From assembly GCF_026283955.1 (NCBI RefSeq), contig NZ_JAPDPE010000003.1, forward strand, positions 40,455 through 104,454: a DNA stretch of 64,000 nt. Reading direction: 5' to 3'. The position numbers and the translations under genes were made by a program. Numbering within the stretch: the stretch's first letter is position 1; the number at the start of each line of letters is the position of its first letter. Below are positions 24,384-34,700 of the stretch, in pieces. The notes beneath the pieces are model-generated. The model worked only from the letters and a program-made list of their open reading frames with translations. It was not told the DNA's origin and ran no database searches. Source of the DNA: Dyella silvatica (GTDB lineage: Bacteria > Pseudomonadota > Gammaproteobacteria > Xanthomonadales > Rhodanobacteraceae).

Positions 24384-26228
24384 ATGGACAATCATCATTT
24401 TCTACAGACGGCGCTGGTGTTCTTGCTGGCCACGGTGATTGCCGTGCCGTTGACCAAGCGTTTCCGGCTGGGGTCGGTGCTCGGCTATTTGATTGCCGGG
24501 GTCATCATCGGTCCGCAGTTGCTGGGGCTGGTGGGCGACACCGCCGGTGTCGCCACGATCTCCGAGTTCGGCGTCGTGCTGATGTTGTTCGTGATCGGCC
24601 TGGAGCTTTCGCCGCAGCGTTTATGGGTGATGCGGCGTGCGGTTTTCGGCACCGGCATGTTGCAGGTGCTCAGCTGCAGCCTGGTGATCGGTATCGCCAG
24701 CTATTACTTTTTTGGGCTGACGGTGCACGCGGCGGCGATTATCGGCGGCTGCCTGGCCTTGTCGTCGACCGCCTTCGGTTTGCAGATTCTGGCCGAGCGC
24801 AAAGAGGCGGGCTCGGCCTATGGGCGGCAAGCCTTTGCCATCTTGCTGTTTCAGGACCTGGCGGCGATCCCGCTGATTGCCGCCGTGCCGCTGCTGGCCA
24901 GCTCCGACTCGCCGCATGGTTTCGATTTACAGCAAGGTCTGCGCACGGTCGGCGCGATTGTTGCGGTGGTGGTGGGTGGGCGTTATCTGCTGCGGCCGGT
25001 GTTTCGGTTTGTCGCACGCGCCAAGGCGGTCGAGGTTTCCACTGCCACGGCGTTGATGGTGGTGATGGGTACGGCTTGGTTGATGGAGCTGGTCGGCGTG
25101 TCGTCGACGCTGGGCGCGTTTCTGGCTGGCGTACTGCTGGCCGATTCGGAATACCGGCACGAACTGGAATCGCATCTGGAGCCGTTCAAGGGCCTGCTGC
25201 TGGGCCTGTTTTTTATCAGCGTCGGCATGTCGATGGATGTGTCTCTGCTCTTGCATCAACCGTTGCAAGTCGCGGCCTTGGTGTTGGCGGTGTTGCTGGT
25301 GAAGGGCGTGCTGCTATGGCCGCTGGGGCGCATCGTGGGCTCACTCAGCCGCGCCGATGCGTTGCGTCTGGCGGTGCTGCTGGCCTGCGGCGGCGAGTTT
25401 GCTTTCGTGGTGCTCAAGCAGGCCAGCGAGCAGGGCTTGATCAATCTGTCGCAGCACAGCTTGCTGGTGCTGGCGATTACCTTGTCGATGGCGTTAACGC
25501 CGTTGCTGGTGATGCTGACGGCCAAGCTATTCGATATGAAGGCGAAGAAGTCGACTCGCGAATACGATCAGATCGACACTGAAACGCCGCGCGTCATCAT
25601 CGCCGGATTCGGTCGCATGGGACAGATTGTCGGTCGCGTGCTGCGCGCGCAGCACATACCCTTCGTGGCGTTGGAGTCGTCGGTGGAGCAGATGGATACG
25701 CTGCGCCGCTTCGATGCTCAGCGCAGCAATACCTCGATCTTTTTCGGCGATCCGGCACGTCCCGACATGCTGCGCGCCGCGCAAGCGGACCGGGCGGAAG
25801 TCTTCGTGCTGGCGACCGATGATCCCGAAGCCAATCTGCGCATCGCGCGGTTGGTGCGGCGCCAGTATCCCCATCTGAAATTGATTGCGCGGGCGCGTAA
25901 TCGCCAGCACAGCTTCAAGCTGATGGACCTGGGTGTGGACGAACCCGTTCGCGAGACGTTTCATTCCAGTCTCAAGATGACCCGCAAGACGCTCGAGGCG
26001 CTAGGCCTTTCGAGCGAAATGGCGGCTGATCGGGTGGAGCGGTTTCGGCAGCACGACGTCAAAGTATTGAAAGCGCAGTATCTGGTTTTCGATGACGAAA
26101 CGCGCATGGTGCAAACCACCCAGGAGTCGATGAACGATTTGCTGCATTTGTTCGACGCGGATGACGAACCCAGTGCAGAACGCGACCGTGAACAATCCAC
26201 ACCCGAACCGCTATCCGATCAAGGTTGA
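24384..26228 (+). CDS. KefB/KefC-type cation:proton antiporter with TrkA-N domain
   Basis: 614 residues. The first 390 hold about twelve TM segments of the CPA2 antiporter family (LRLGSVLGYLIAGVIIGP, LSSTAFGLQIL, LLFQDLAAIPLI, GAFLAGVLLADSEYRHELE). After a basic linker, a RCK/TrkA-N domain begins at RVIIAGFGRMGQIVGRVL (NAD-binding, about residue 395-520), and a roughly 70-residue acidic tail follows. It exports K+ or Na+ in exchange for protons, protecting against electrophiles or pH stress. No KefF/KefG quinone reductase is nearby, so glutathione-adduct gating is not certain. Single gene. Confidence 0.92.
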   Translation: MDNHHFLQTALVFLLATVIAVPLTKRFRLGSVLGYLIAGVIIGPQLLGLVGDTAGVATISEFGVVLMLFVIGLELSPQRLWVMRRAVFGTGMLQVLSCSLVIGIASYYFFGLTVHAAAIIGGCLALSSTAFGLQILAERKEAGSAYGRQAFAILLFQDLAAIPLIAAVPLLASSDSPHGFDLQQGLRTVGAIVAVVVGGRYLLRPVFRFVARAKAVEVSTATALMVVMGTAWLMELVGVSSTLGAFLAGVLLADSEYRHELESHLEPFKGLLLGLFFISVGMSMDVSLLLHQPLQVAALVLAVLLVKGVLLWPLGRIVGSLSRADALRLAVLLACGGEFAFVVLKQASEQGLINLSQHSLLVLAITLSMALTPLLVMLTAKLFDMKAKKSTREYDQIDTETPRVIIAGFGRMGQIVGRVLRAQHIPFVALESSVEQMDTLRRFDAQRSNTSIFFGDPARPDMLRAAQADRAEVFVLATDDPEANLRIARLVRRQYPHLKLIARARNRQHSFKLMDLGVDEPVRETFHSSLKMTRKTLEALGLSSEMAADRVERFRQHDVKVLKAQYLVFDDETRMVQTTQESMNDLLHLFDADDEPSAERDREQSTPEPLSDQG

Positions 26229-26444
26229 GCACGCGTTGTAACAACGCGCGCTACTGGCTCGTTGTAGGCTGTGCGCAAGGCGGCTGGATGCGGCTGAAGG
26301 GGCTTGGCGTAGCGTAAAAAATTGCGCACGAATTCGTAAGTAATCGCATGCTTGCCAGCGGATGCAAATCGGCTGGCGCGGCAAAGCGTGCGGTAAGCGA
26401 AATCAGCCATACATGGCGCTGTATTCAGCGCAATTCATCCGGGG

Positions 26445-27500
26445 ATGTCGATGTCAATCACGCATAGTCCGGTGGTGATCCGCTTCGGTCGCCTTGGCGA
26501 CGTGTTGCTTTTACAGCCTTTACTGCAAGAGCTGCATCGGCGCTATGGCATGCCGTGCCGCTTGCTCGCAGTGGGCTCGTGGCCCGCGCCGTTGTACGCC
26601 AAGCAGCCGGAAGTGTGCGAAGTGATTGCGCTGAAGGCGGCGCACCGGCCGTTGTTGTTAAGCATGCAGCGTTGCCGTGCGGTGTTGTCGCTGCGAGGCA
26701 TGCTGGCCTTGGCCGGTATCCCCGACGATCACTGCGTGTTTATTACCGACATGCCGTTGCTGCGCGAGATGCATTGGGTCGACCGTTTGCTGGCATTCGG
26801 CAGGCAGACGCCTAAGGCATTTGCGGCGATGAGTGCGCCCCAGGCGGCGGCGGTGGCGGCGCCGCGATTACATGTTTGCGCAACCGAGTGTGCGGATTGC
26901 GAGCATTGGCTGGATGCCCGCGGCTTACATGGTCATCCGCTGGTGCTGTTGCAGCCGGCGAACAAGCGCACCATGCGCTGGAACGGCGTACGCCAAGCCG
27001 ATGACGACGATAAATCCTGGCCGGTCGAGTACTGGGCGGGGTTGGCGCGAGCAGTGCTTGAGCGCTTACCGGGTGCGCGCGTGTTGCTATGCGGCTCACC
27101 GGCGGAAGCGGCTTACCTGGAAACCATACGCAAAAGCAGTCACGACCCGGCCGTCATCACGGTCGCTGGTGAATTGCCGTTGGGGCGCTTAAAGGCCTTG
27201 TTAGCGGTAGCGCACAGCATGATTTCGGTGGATACCGGGCCGGCGCATATGGCCGCTGCGGTGGGCTGCCCGTTAGTGGTTTTGTTCGGCTCGGGCTCGC
27301 CGGTGCAATGGACACCGCGCAGTGCTTGTGAAAGCGCGGTGACGGTGCTGGGCGGGCCGCCGCTTAGCCATCGGGTGGACGCGATCAGCCTGGAGCAAGT
27401 CGTTGCTGCATGGCAGCAACTGCCGTTGCGGATGGCGGGGTTGCCAGAGTCTGTACACCAATCGGCCGGCTTGACCGTTAGTGGACACTTCGCCGGCTAA
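26445..27500 (+). CDS. Glycosyltransferase family 9 protein, copy 1 (internally shortened)
   Basis: 351 residues. GT9 (heptosyltransferase-like) fold: N-terminal PVVIRFGRLGDVLLLQPLLQEL with GRLGD, C-terminal sugar-nucleotide half with VLLQPANKRTMRW (residues about 165-180) and MISVDTGPAHMAAAVGCPLVVLFG with the D-T-G-P-A-H motif. Compared with the adjacent paralogue, about 21 residues are missing between AVLSLRG and MLALAGIP, a segment that in copy 2 includes the PFYICEPDLRTRTKVRP stretch. Transfers a sugar, perhaps heptose, in surface-glycan assembly; the missing loop might alter acceptor use or leave it inactive. 24 bases from copy 2. Confidence 0.88.
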   Translation: MSMSITHSPVVIRFGRLGDVLLLQPLLQELHRRYGMPCRLLAVGSWPAPLYAKQPEVCEVIALKAAHRPLLLSMQRCRAVLSLRGMLALAGIPDDHCVFITDMPLLREMHWVDRLLAFGRQTPKAFAAMSAPQAAAVAAPRLHVCATECADCEHWLDARGLHGHPLVLLQPANKRTMRWNGVRQADDDDKSWPVEYWAGLARAVLERLPGARVLLCGSPAEAAYLETIRKSSHDPAVITVAGELPLGRLKALLAVAHSMISVDTGPAHMAAAVGCPLVVLFGSGSPVQWTPRSACESAVTVLGGPPLSHRVDAISLEQVVAAWQQLPLRMAGLPESVHQSAGLTVSGHFAG

Positions 27501-27524
27501 ACCGGCTGATATAGCATCGACCCT

Positions 27525-28628
27525 ATGCATGACATGGCATTCGCACAAGTTCCGTCTAGCTCAGCTGCAAATGCTGTAAATACTGCTCTCAGCCCCGTGG
27601 TGATCCGTTTCGGTCGACTTGGCGACACGGTTTTGTTGCAGCCGCTGCTGCACAAATTACATCTGCGATACGGCCGGCCCTGCCGCTTGCTGGCATTGGG
27701 AGGCTGGCCGCCAGCGCTTTATGCCGGGCAGCGCGATGTGTCCAGGGTGATTACCTTTCGCACTCAACACCGGCCTTTATGGATGAGCCCGTTGCGCCTG
27801 CGTGCGGCCCTCGCACTGCGGCGCATGCGCGAGGCACCGTTTTACATTTGCGAGCCGGATCTGCGTACGCGGACCAAGGTGCGCCCGATGCTGGCGTTGG
27901 CCGGCATTCCCGCCGAGCATTGCGTCTTCATCGAAGACATGCCCTCGCAGCAGGACGAGCATTGGGCCGATTGGCTGGTGCGCTTCGGCGAGGCGACGCC
28001 GGCCGCTTTCCGCGAAACGCATGGCAAGAAAGTAGCTTCCGTGCGCGCTGCGCCGCAATTGCTCGCCAGTGCGGCTGAGCGCAGTGACTGTGACGCCTGG
28101 TTGTATGCGCGCGGTCTGAATGACAGGCCGCTGGTGCTGTTGCAGCCAGCGAACAAACGCACCATGCGCTGGAATGGCGTACGCCACGCCGATGACGACG
28201 ATAAATCCTGGCCGACCTCGCGTTGGGCGGCGCTGGCGCGTTCGATCATCGACCACCTGCCCGGCGTGCGGGTGATGTTATGCGGCGCGCCGGCCGAGGC
28301 CCGCTATCTGGATTCGATTCAGCAGGCGGCCGCTCATGCCGCGGTTTCAGTGGCGGCCAGCGATTTGCCGTTAGGCCGGTTGCGGGCGCTACTTGAAGTG
28401 GCGCACAGCATGGTCTCGGTCGATACCGGTCCCGCGCATTTGGCCGCGGCCATGGGTTGTCCGCTGGTGGTGCTGTTTGGTTCGCGCCTGCCGTCGCAAT
28501 GGGCGCCGCGCGGCAGCAACGATAACGCGGTAAAGGTACTGGGTGGATTACCCGCGATTCGCCGCGTGGATGAAATCGAAACGGCGCAAGTGATGGCCGC
28601 CTGGCGCCATTTGCCAACGCGCCGATAA
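27525..28628 (+). CDS. Glycosyltransferase family 9 protein, copy 2 (full length)
   Basis: 367 residues. Same fold as copy 1: VVIRFGRLGDTVLLQPLLHKL, the loop with FYICEPDLRTRTK absent from copy 1, VLLQPANKRTMRWNGVRHADDDDKSW, and MVSVDTGPAHLAAAMGCPLVVLFGS. Close nucleotide identity with copy 1 in the QPANKR-DDDDK block indicates tandem duplication or gene conversion. In GT9 enzymes the first Rossmann half binds the acceptor and the second half the ADP-sugar; probably acts at the inner face of the inner membrane in LPS-core or related glycan assembly. Start ATG 27525; an ATG at 27534 is a possible alternative. Confidence 0.9.
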   Translation: MHDMAFAQVPSSSAANAVNTALSPVVIRFGRLGDTVLLQPLLHKLHLRYGRPCRLLALGGWPPALYAGQRDVSRVITFRTQHRPLWMSPLRLRAALALRRMREAPFYICEPDLRTRTKVRPMLALAGIPAEHCVFIEDMPSQQDEHWADWLVRFGEATPAAFRETHGKKVASVRAAPQLLASAAERSDCDAWLYARGLNDRPLVLLQPANKRTMRWNGVRHADDDDKSWPTSRWAALARSIIDHLPGVRVMLCGAPAEARYLDSIQQAAAHAAVSVAASDLPLGRLRALLEVAHSMVSVDTGPAHLAAAMGCPLVVLFGSRLPSQWAPRGSNDNAVKVLGGLPAIRRVDEIETAQVMAAWRHLPTRR

Positions 28629-28722
28629 CTGCCCGCAATCGGCCAGAATCCGGTAAGGGGAACGCCCGCTCATCGCATCAGTATGCGCGGCACCATCCCT
28701 CATTCAACGCAAGGAAGCGCTT

Positions 28723-29913
28723 ATGTTCCGCTCTCCCGCCCTGTCGGTTGCCGCGCTGTTGTGCGCATTCGGCGTATCCGTGGCACATGCCGAACAACTG
28801 TCGGTGCAGGTCCTCAGTGCCACGGTGAAGGACCAGAAAATCGAAAACGCCAACGTCATCGTGCAGAAGAACGGTGCGCGTTCGGTGCAGACCACTACCG
28901 ATGTGCAAGGTCAGGCGCGGCTGGTCAGCGAGTTTGCCGATGATGCCAATGCGCTGATCATCGTGAAAAAGCCGGGCTATTCCGATCTGGTGGCGAAATG
29001 CCCATGCACGGGCATGACCTATGCGCTTAGCCCGGTGATGCAAAGCCTCGACGGCATGCGCATCGTGCTCACCTGGGGCGCTACGCCGCGCGATCTGGAT
29101 TCGCATCTGGTCTATCCGGGCGGCAATATCTATTTCGGCAAAAAGGTCGGCGCGGATGCCAATCTCGATGTCGACAATACCCAAAGCTACGGTCCCGAGA
29201 CGATTACTGTCGAGCGCAAGCACAGCGGTCAGACCTATGTTTACGCCGTGCACGATTTCACCGACATCAACCGTCCGGCGAGTACGGCGCTATCCAATAG
29301 CCAGGCCAAGATCCATGTTTATATCGGCGAGTCGCTGGTGCGCACTTACTACGTGCCGACCGGTAAGCAGGGCAATCTGTGGACGGTGTTCCGCATTACC
29401 GGCGAGGGCGAGTTTCAAGACATCAACACACTTAGCGGCGTAACGGTAAGCGATCCGGCCAATGTGCTGGGCGAGATCGATCATTACGGCGATGAGCACA
29501 CGACGGTCGTTGCCGCCAATCAGCTCATCGATGAAGCCAGTGCCCGTGCGCTGAATGCGCAAGGCGAGCGGGCGTATCACGCCGGTGATTTGAATGCTGC
29601 CATCGACGCCGTACGCCGCGCGGTCGACGCCGATCCCAACTATGGTCAGGCCTATAGCAATCTGGGCTTGTTCTATCAGAAGGCCGGCCGTAGCGCCGAA
29701 GCCATCTGGGCGGCGCGCAAGGCGATCGCACTGGCCAGTGGTGCAAGCGCGTCGACGGTGCGCGCCAGCTCGTACTACAACATTGGTCGCCTGTACGAAG
29801 ACGCGGGTGATTTGCAGCAAGCGCGGGATAACTACCAGTCGGCCAAACAGTCGAAAGCCAATCCGGTCTACGACAAGGCGATCGAACGCGTACGCAGTAA
29901 GCAAGCAGCTTGA
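28723..29913 (+). CDS. Secreted YfaP-like protein with TPR repeats
   Basis: 396 residues. Signal peptide MFRSPALSVAALLCAFGVSVAHA. Residues about 25-105: a carboxypeptidase-regulatory/Ig-like beta domain (AVIVQKNG-type strand). Residues about 108-235: a YfaP/DUF2135-type domain with MRIVLTWGATPRDLDSHLVYPGG and YGPETITVERKHSGQTYVYAVHDF. Residues about 270-392: TPR repeats (GERAYHAGDLNAAIDAVRRAVDADPN, YSNLGLFYQKAGRSAEAIWAARKA, YYNIGRLYEDAGDLQQARDNYQSA). The combination suggests a periplasmic scaffold. YfaP neighbours are often von Willebrand or chaperone-like genes; here the next genes are a small orphan and a deacetylase. Function unknown. Confidence 0.8.
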   Translation: MFRSPALSVAALLCAFGVSVAHAEQLSVQVLSATVKDQKIENANVIVQKNGARSVQTTTDVQGQARLVSEFADDANALIIVKKPGYSDLVAKCPCTGMTYALSPVMQSLDGMRIVLTWGATPRDLDSHLVYPGGNIYFGKKVGADANLDVDNTQSYGPETITVERKHSGQTYVYAVHDFTDINRPASTALSNSQAKIHVYIGESLVRTYYVPTGKQGNLWTVFRITGEGEFQDINTLSGVTVSDPANVLGEIDHYGDEHTTVVAANQLIDEASARALNAQGERAYHAGDLNAAIDAVRRAVDADPNYGQAYSNLGLFYQKAGRSAEAIWAARKAIALASGASASTVRASSYYNIGRLYEDAGDLQQARDNYQSAKQSKANPVYDKAIERVRSKQAA

Positions 29914-29980
29914 ATGGAAGGAGCTGCCCATGGATGGGCAGCGGGCAGGGACGCCCACACCATCATCACGGGAGGGTCAG

Positions 29981-30346
29981 ATGAAAGCCGCCGCTGTTGT
30001 CATGCTTTTATGGTCGGCGCAAAGCTCTGCGCCCTTGCTCTATTCGGGCATAGCGGACGACCGCTCCAATGAGGTCAAGCATGGCCTTTATGACATAAGA
30101 GAAGCAGCACGCGCTTTTCTTGTCCAGCAGAATTCAAACAACAAGACACACTGGCAGGCGATGGATCCAAATCTGAAGGTTCTGGTTTCACGATGCGCCG
30201 TTCCTCTGACCGCCGCCTGGGTGCCCAGAAGCTACGGCTTGTCTCATCTCAGTGTCTGGGTCATATGCACAAAAACCGTCAATAAAGACGAGAAAGCATG
30301 GAAGGTGCCCGTGCCGGTGGCAGCGGTTGGTGGCACCGGAAACTAG
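29981..30346 (+). CDS. Hypothetical small secreted protein
   Basis: 121 residues from ATG 29981, chosen for the GGGAGG site and because MKAAAVVMLLWSAQSSA reads as a signal peptide; ATG 29930 (with GGAAGGAG) is an in-frame alternative. After the leader it is polar, with AARAFLVQQNSNNKTHW and two Cys (RCAVPL and VICTKTV), possibly a disulphide. Codon use is more A/T-rich than its neighbours (for example the AATTCAAACAACAAGACACAC run), hinting at recent acquisition. No family recognised. Confidence 0.65.
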   Translation: MKAAAVVMLLWSAQSSAPLLYSGIADDRSNEVKHGLYDIREAARAFLVQQNSNNKTHWQAMDPNLKVLVSRCAVPLTAAWVPRSYGLSHLSVWVICTKTVNKDEKAWKVPVPVAAVGGTGN

Positions 30347-30420
30347 CGAGATTCATCGACACCTGGCGTGTCTTTACGGGGCTGTGGTGTAGTCCCACCC
30401 ATTTGTACAAGGAGTTCGCG

Positions 30421-31557
30421 ATGCGATCGCGCTGGTTGATGATGCCGTTGCTGTTGTCGTTGTTGACTGGTGCGTTGCATGCGGCAGGGCCGCAGCTGGT
30501 CGCCGCACCCCAGCGTGATCTCTGGCCCGATTCGCTAGGCTCCAACGCCGGCTTCGATCGCGCCTCGCGCGCGGAGTTGTTGGTGTTTGCCCCTGCGCTG
30601 GCCGAAAGTGAATCCATGGATGCGGCGACCTTGATGACACGCTTGAAGATCAAGCAGGTCGATGAGGCTTCCGTCGCTCGTCTGCGCAAGCAGTGGTGGC
30701 AGCGTTTGCTGCTGAACTATCAGGCGGCATCGGCAGCTTGCGTAAGCAGCGAGCCGTTTTGCCTGCCAGTGCACGATCTGGACGGCTTTCGAAAAGCCGC
30801 CGTGGGCTTTACTGCGCCGGCCGAGGCGCGTTACGCATCGTGGTACGACAACGCGCTGACATTTCATCGCACCTATCTCGATGAACTGCTACGCCTGGCA
30901 GCCTTGTTTCCGCGCACCAATAGCGAAGTCGATGTGTTTTCGCCGCGTGAGATCACCGGCAGCGATTGGCCGGATCGCCATTTTCAGCTGAGTTTCGACG
31001 ATGGCCCCACCGCGATCGGCGGCGGCACCGACCGGCTGGTGACGATGCTGCGCGAGCATCAATTGCACGCGCTGTTCTTTGTGCTGGGTGAGCGCCTCCA
31101 ACCGCGTCTACAAGCCGCTGGGCGTGACGCGATGGCGCAGACCTATAAGGGCATGTGCGTGGGCGCGCATGGCTGGGAGCACAAATCGCATAGCGGTTGG
31201 CCGCAGTGGCAGGATTCGGTCATCCGCAGTACGGCATTGATCCAGGCCCAGTTGCCTGAGGTGCAGTCACCCTGGTTTCGGCCACCATTTGGTCAGCGGC
31301 GTGCCGACAGTGCGGCGTTCTTCCAGGCGCAGGGTCTACGCGTGGCGTTGTGGAATATCGACTCGCAGGACTGGAACAGCAAGGTCGATGCCGACCAGGT
31401 TCGGCAGCGCGTGCTGACCTTGATGCTGCTCTGGCGTCGTGGCGTGATTCTGTTTCATGACATTCACGACAAGGCGCAGCAGGCGGTGCCGTGGCTGTTG
31501 CAGCAGACGCATGATGCCGGGGTGGTGTGGACCGACTGCCATGATTTGGACGGCTGA
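30421..31557 (+). CDS. Secreted polysaccharide deacetylase (NodB domain)
   Basis: 378 residues from ATG 30421 (AAGGAG site). Signal peptide about residues 1-22. An N-terminal helical region (about 30-185) precedes the NodB domain, where motif 1 is LSFDDGPT (D193, D194), motif 2 HGWEHKSH (H250, H254), motif 3 WFRPPFGQRRAD, and motif 4 LWNIDSQDW with VILFHDIHD near the end. The full catalytic and metal-binding set is present. It should remove N- or O-acetyl groups from a periplasmic or surface polysaccharide such as peptidoglycan or an exopolysaccharide. Confidence 0.9.
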   Translation: MRSRWLMMPLLLSLLTGALHAAGPQLVAAPQRDLWPDSLGSNAGFDRASRAELLVFAPALAESESMDAATLMTRLKIKQVDEASVARLRKQWWQRLLLNYQAASAACVSSEPFCLPVHDLDGFRKAAVGFTAPAEARYASWYDNALTFHRTYLDELLRLAALFPRTNSEVDVFSPREITGSDWPDRHFQLSFDDGPTAIGGGTDRLVTMLREHQLHALFFVLGERLQPRLQAAGRDAMAQTYKGMCVGAHGWEHKSHSGWPQWQDSVIRSTALIQAQLPEVQSPWFRPPFGQRRADSAAFFQAQGLRVALWNIDSQDWNSKVDADQVRQRVLTLMLLWRRGVILFHDIHDKAQQAVPWLLQQTHDAGVVWTDCHDLDG

Positions 31558-31605
31558 TTTACTGGCCTGATTTTTTGCAATGCTGATGTTTTGTCGTCAG
31601 ACCCC

Positions 31606-31710
31606 GCCCCCTCCCCAGCCCTCCCCTGCAAGCAGGGGAGGGAGTTCATTGAGGCGGGGTTTGCTTTGCTCCTCCCCTTGCATGCAGGGGGAGGCTGGGA
31701 GGGGGTGGCG
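31606..31710. repeat. REP-like hairpin repeat element
   Basis: Two GC-rich hairpins, CCCTCCCCTGC-AA-GCAGGGGAGGG at the left and a related CTCCCCTTGCATGCAGGGGGAG at the right, flanked by the CCCTCCCCAGC / GCTGGGAGGGGG outer arms, form one long imperfect palindrome. It sits between convergent genes. This is the pattern of a chromosomal REP/BIME-type element; only one copy is in this window. Confidence 0.75.
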
Positions 31711-31744
31711 GCTTGCCGCCGTCGCTAACGCCAGACCGACATGC

Positions 31745-34700
31745 TCAATCCGCCGGCTGCGCCGGTTGCCGCAACATCTGCCGCACGCTAGGGATGGCCC
31801 CAGTGCGTGCAGTCAGTTCGTGCGCGATATCGATATAGCCGAGCTGACGCGCCACGTCGGCTGCGGTGCGGCCGAACGCATCCACGGCGCTGCGGTCAGC
31901 GCCTCGCGCCAGCAGCACGCGCGCTGGCGGCAACAGGGCGTGCATGGCGCAGGCATGCAGTGCGGTTACGCCGCGTTTGTCGGCGTGTTCCAGTTGCGCG
32001 CCGGCGTCCAGCAACACCGGCAGCAAGGCGCCGATATGGGTGGCATCGCAGGCGCTGCCGGGGCGTTGTTGTGCACCAAGCAAGAACAAGAGTGCGGTGG
32101 TGCCTTCGTTGTCGGCGCGATTGATCTCGGCATCGCGCTTGAGCAGCGTGTCGAACAAGCGATGCGCACGCAGGCTGTCGTTGTGCTCAAAGCCAAATTG
32201 CGCCGCGGCATGCAGGGCGGTTTGGCCGCGCGTATCGACGGCATTGATGTCGGCACCGGCGTCGAGCAGCTTCTCGACGATTTCCGGATAGCCCATGCCG
32301 GCGGCAACCATTAATGCGGTGGCTTCGCTGGGCAGGCGTTGATCGGCACTGACGCCGCGCTCAAGCAACAACGCAACCAGGGTTTCGCGCCGCGCGGCGA
32401 CCGCTGCGGCCAGCGGGGTCATGCCGCTATTGGCGGTCAAGGCCGGATCGGCACCGGCATCGAGCAGGCGGATGGCAACCTCGCGATGGCCGGTGCCGCA
32501 GGCATGCAGCAAGGCAGTGACGCCTTTGGGATCGCGGGTATCCACCGGGAAGCCCAGTTCCAGTAAACGTTCCACCGCGACCACGGCGCCAGCGGCCGCC
32601 GCCGCGGGCAAATCATCGGCGCGCAGCGGGCGACGCGGGCGTGACCATTCGCCCCAATTGAGCCAGCGCTGGATCTCGCTGTGCTCCAGCGACAAACCTA
32701 GCGGGGTGACGCCATTGGCATCGACGGCTTCGGGATCGGCACCGTGAGCGATCAAGGCACGCACAAACGGCAGTGCTTTCTCGCCGTGCTCGAGCGCGGC
32801 GAATAGCGGCGTGTGGCCGTTGGGGTCGCGAGTATTGGGATTGCAACCGCGATTGAGCAAGGCCTGCAGCAGCGGCAGCTGGCCATTGATGGTGGCCAGA
32901 TGTAGCGGGGTGCGTTCGCGTGCATCGGCGCCGAACGGGTCGGCGCCGCGTTCGAGCAAGGCCAGCGGCAACGCCGCATCTTGCGCACCGTCGTTGAGGC
33001 GTAACAGCGCTTGGGCCAGCAAGCCGGCGCCAGCGGGGCTGGCACCGGCCTGGAGTAAATCGTCGATGGCTTCGGTCGACGCCGGCAGCTGTTGCAGCAG
33101 CGCATCGAAAAGGCGGCGTCCGAGCGGCGCCAGCGCGTGTTCGGCGGCCTCGCTGGTTTCGGCGTCATCGATCAGCTGGGCCTGCAGGCGTGCCTCGGGG
33201 TCCAGCGCGTGATCGAGCAGCCAGCGGCGAGCCATGCTGAGGCCGGAGGCGGACAGATCCAGATACAGCTGCGCCAGCTGCGCCTGCGGCCAGTCACGCA
33301 CGCGGTGCACGAAGGTGGAGGCGATCGCCCAATGGCCAAAGCGCAAGGCATCGAGCAGATGCGCCGGGGTGTCGGCGCCTTCGGGCAACGCGTCCAGGCT
33401 GAGGTTGGCGGGTAGTGGGGTTTCCGGATCGAGCAGGGCGACCAGATCCCAACGGCCTGCGGCGGCGGCATGGTCGAGCGCGCTGCGGCCATTGCTGCCG
33501 GTAGCCTTGGGTTCGGCGCCCAGGGCGATCAGGGCGCGCACGGTTTCCGCATGGGCGTGCGGTGACTGGCAGGCGAGGGTCAGCGCGTCGCGGCCGTGGC
33601 TGTCGCGTGCGCGTGCATCGGGTTGGGCTTCGGCCAGCAATTGCACGATACCTACCGCGCCGGCGCGAGCGGCTTCCATCAAGGCGGTGCTGCCGTGACG
33701 GTCGGCCAGGGTAACGTCGGCACCGGCATTGCGCAGCACGCGGGCAATTTGTTCGTGGCCTTCGGCGGCCGCAGCCATCAAGGCGCTGCGATGGCGGGCG
33801 TCGACGGCATTCACCGCGGCGCGGTGCTTGAGCAACAGCTTGACGCCTTCGACGTCGTCGTCGGCAATGCCGGCGGCGGCGACCAGGGCCGGCTCGCCAT
33901 CCGGTGGAGTGGGCTTGGCGCCGTGCTCCAGCAGAAATTTCACCAGCGGCCAATTGGCGGCGTGGCAAGCGGCGGCGAGCGGGCTGATACCGGCGCGGTT
34001 CAATACGTTGGGAGAGGCTGCGGCATCCAGCAGCATGGCGGCGACGATCGGCTCGGCGCTGAGTGCCGCGCCGTGCAAGGGGCTATTGCCCTGAGTATCG
34101 GTGACCAAGGGGTTGGCACCGTTGGCGAGCAGGGTCATCACTGCTTCGGCGCGGCCGTGACGACTGTCGCGAGTTGCCGCCAGCAACGGCGTGAGGCCGC
34201 CGCTGGCGCGATTGACGTCGGCGCCCTTGGCAATCAGCGTGCGCAGCAAGCGCGTGTCGGGCAGCAGGGCGGCTAGCATCAGCACCGGCCGCTGGTCGCG
34301 ATCGCCGGTAGCTGGCGCGGTGTTCGGATCGGCGCCTGCCTCGACCAGCGCGATAGCGCGCTCGATGTCGCTGTCGCGGGTAGCGTTGAGCAGCGCCAGG
34401 GCCTGTTCTGGCGTGCCGGCGGTGCGCTCCTCTTCGCTCAGTTGTGGTGGCGCTGCCGGCGGCGCCGGCGCGCGTGGTTGATCCACGTTGTTGCTCGCTG
34501 GGCTGGTAGCCGCGCGGCGCAGCGTCGGGCGGTTCTCGCATAGCAGCGCGCGCAGGGTGCGGTTGGCAATCACCAGGCAACCCAGTGGCAGCAACACCAC
34601 GCCATACAGCGCCAAGGCGCTGATGCGCAGTTCACTCGGCAGTGCGCCGTACAGCCCGGTCAGCGTGATGGCGCCAAACGCCAATACCAGCAGCGCCAGG

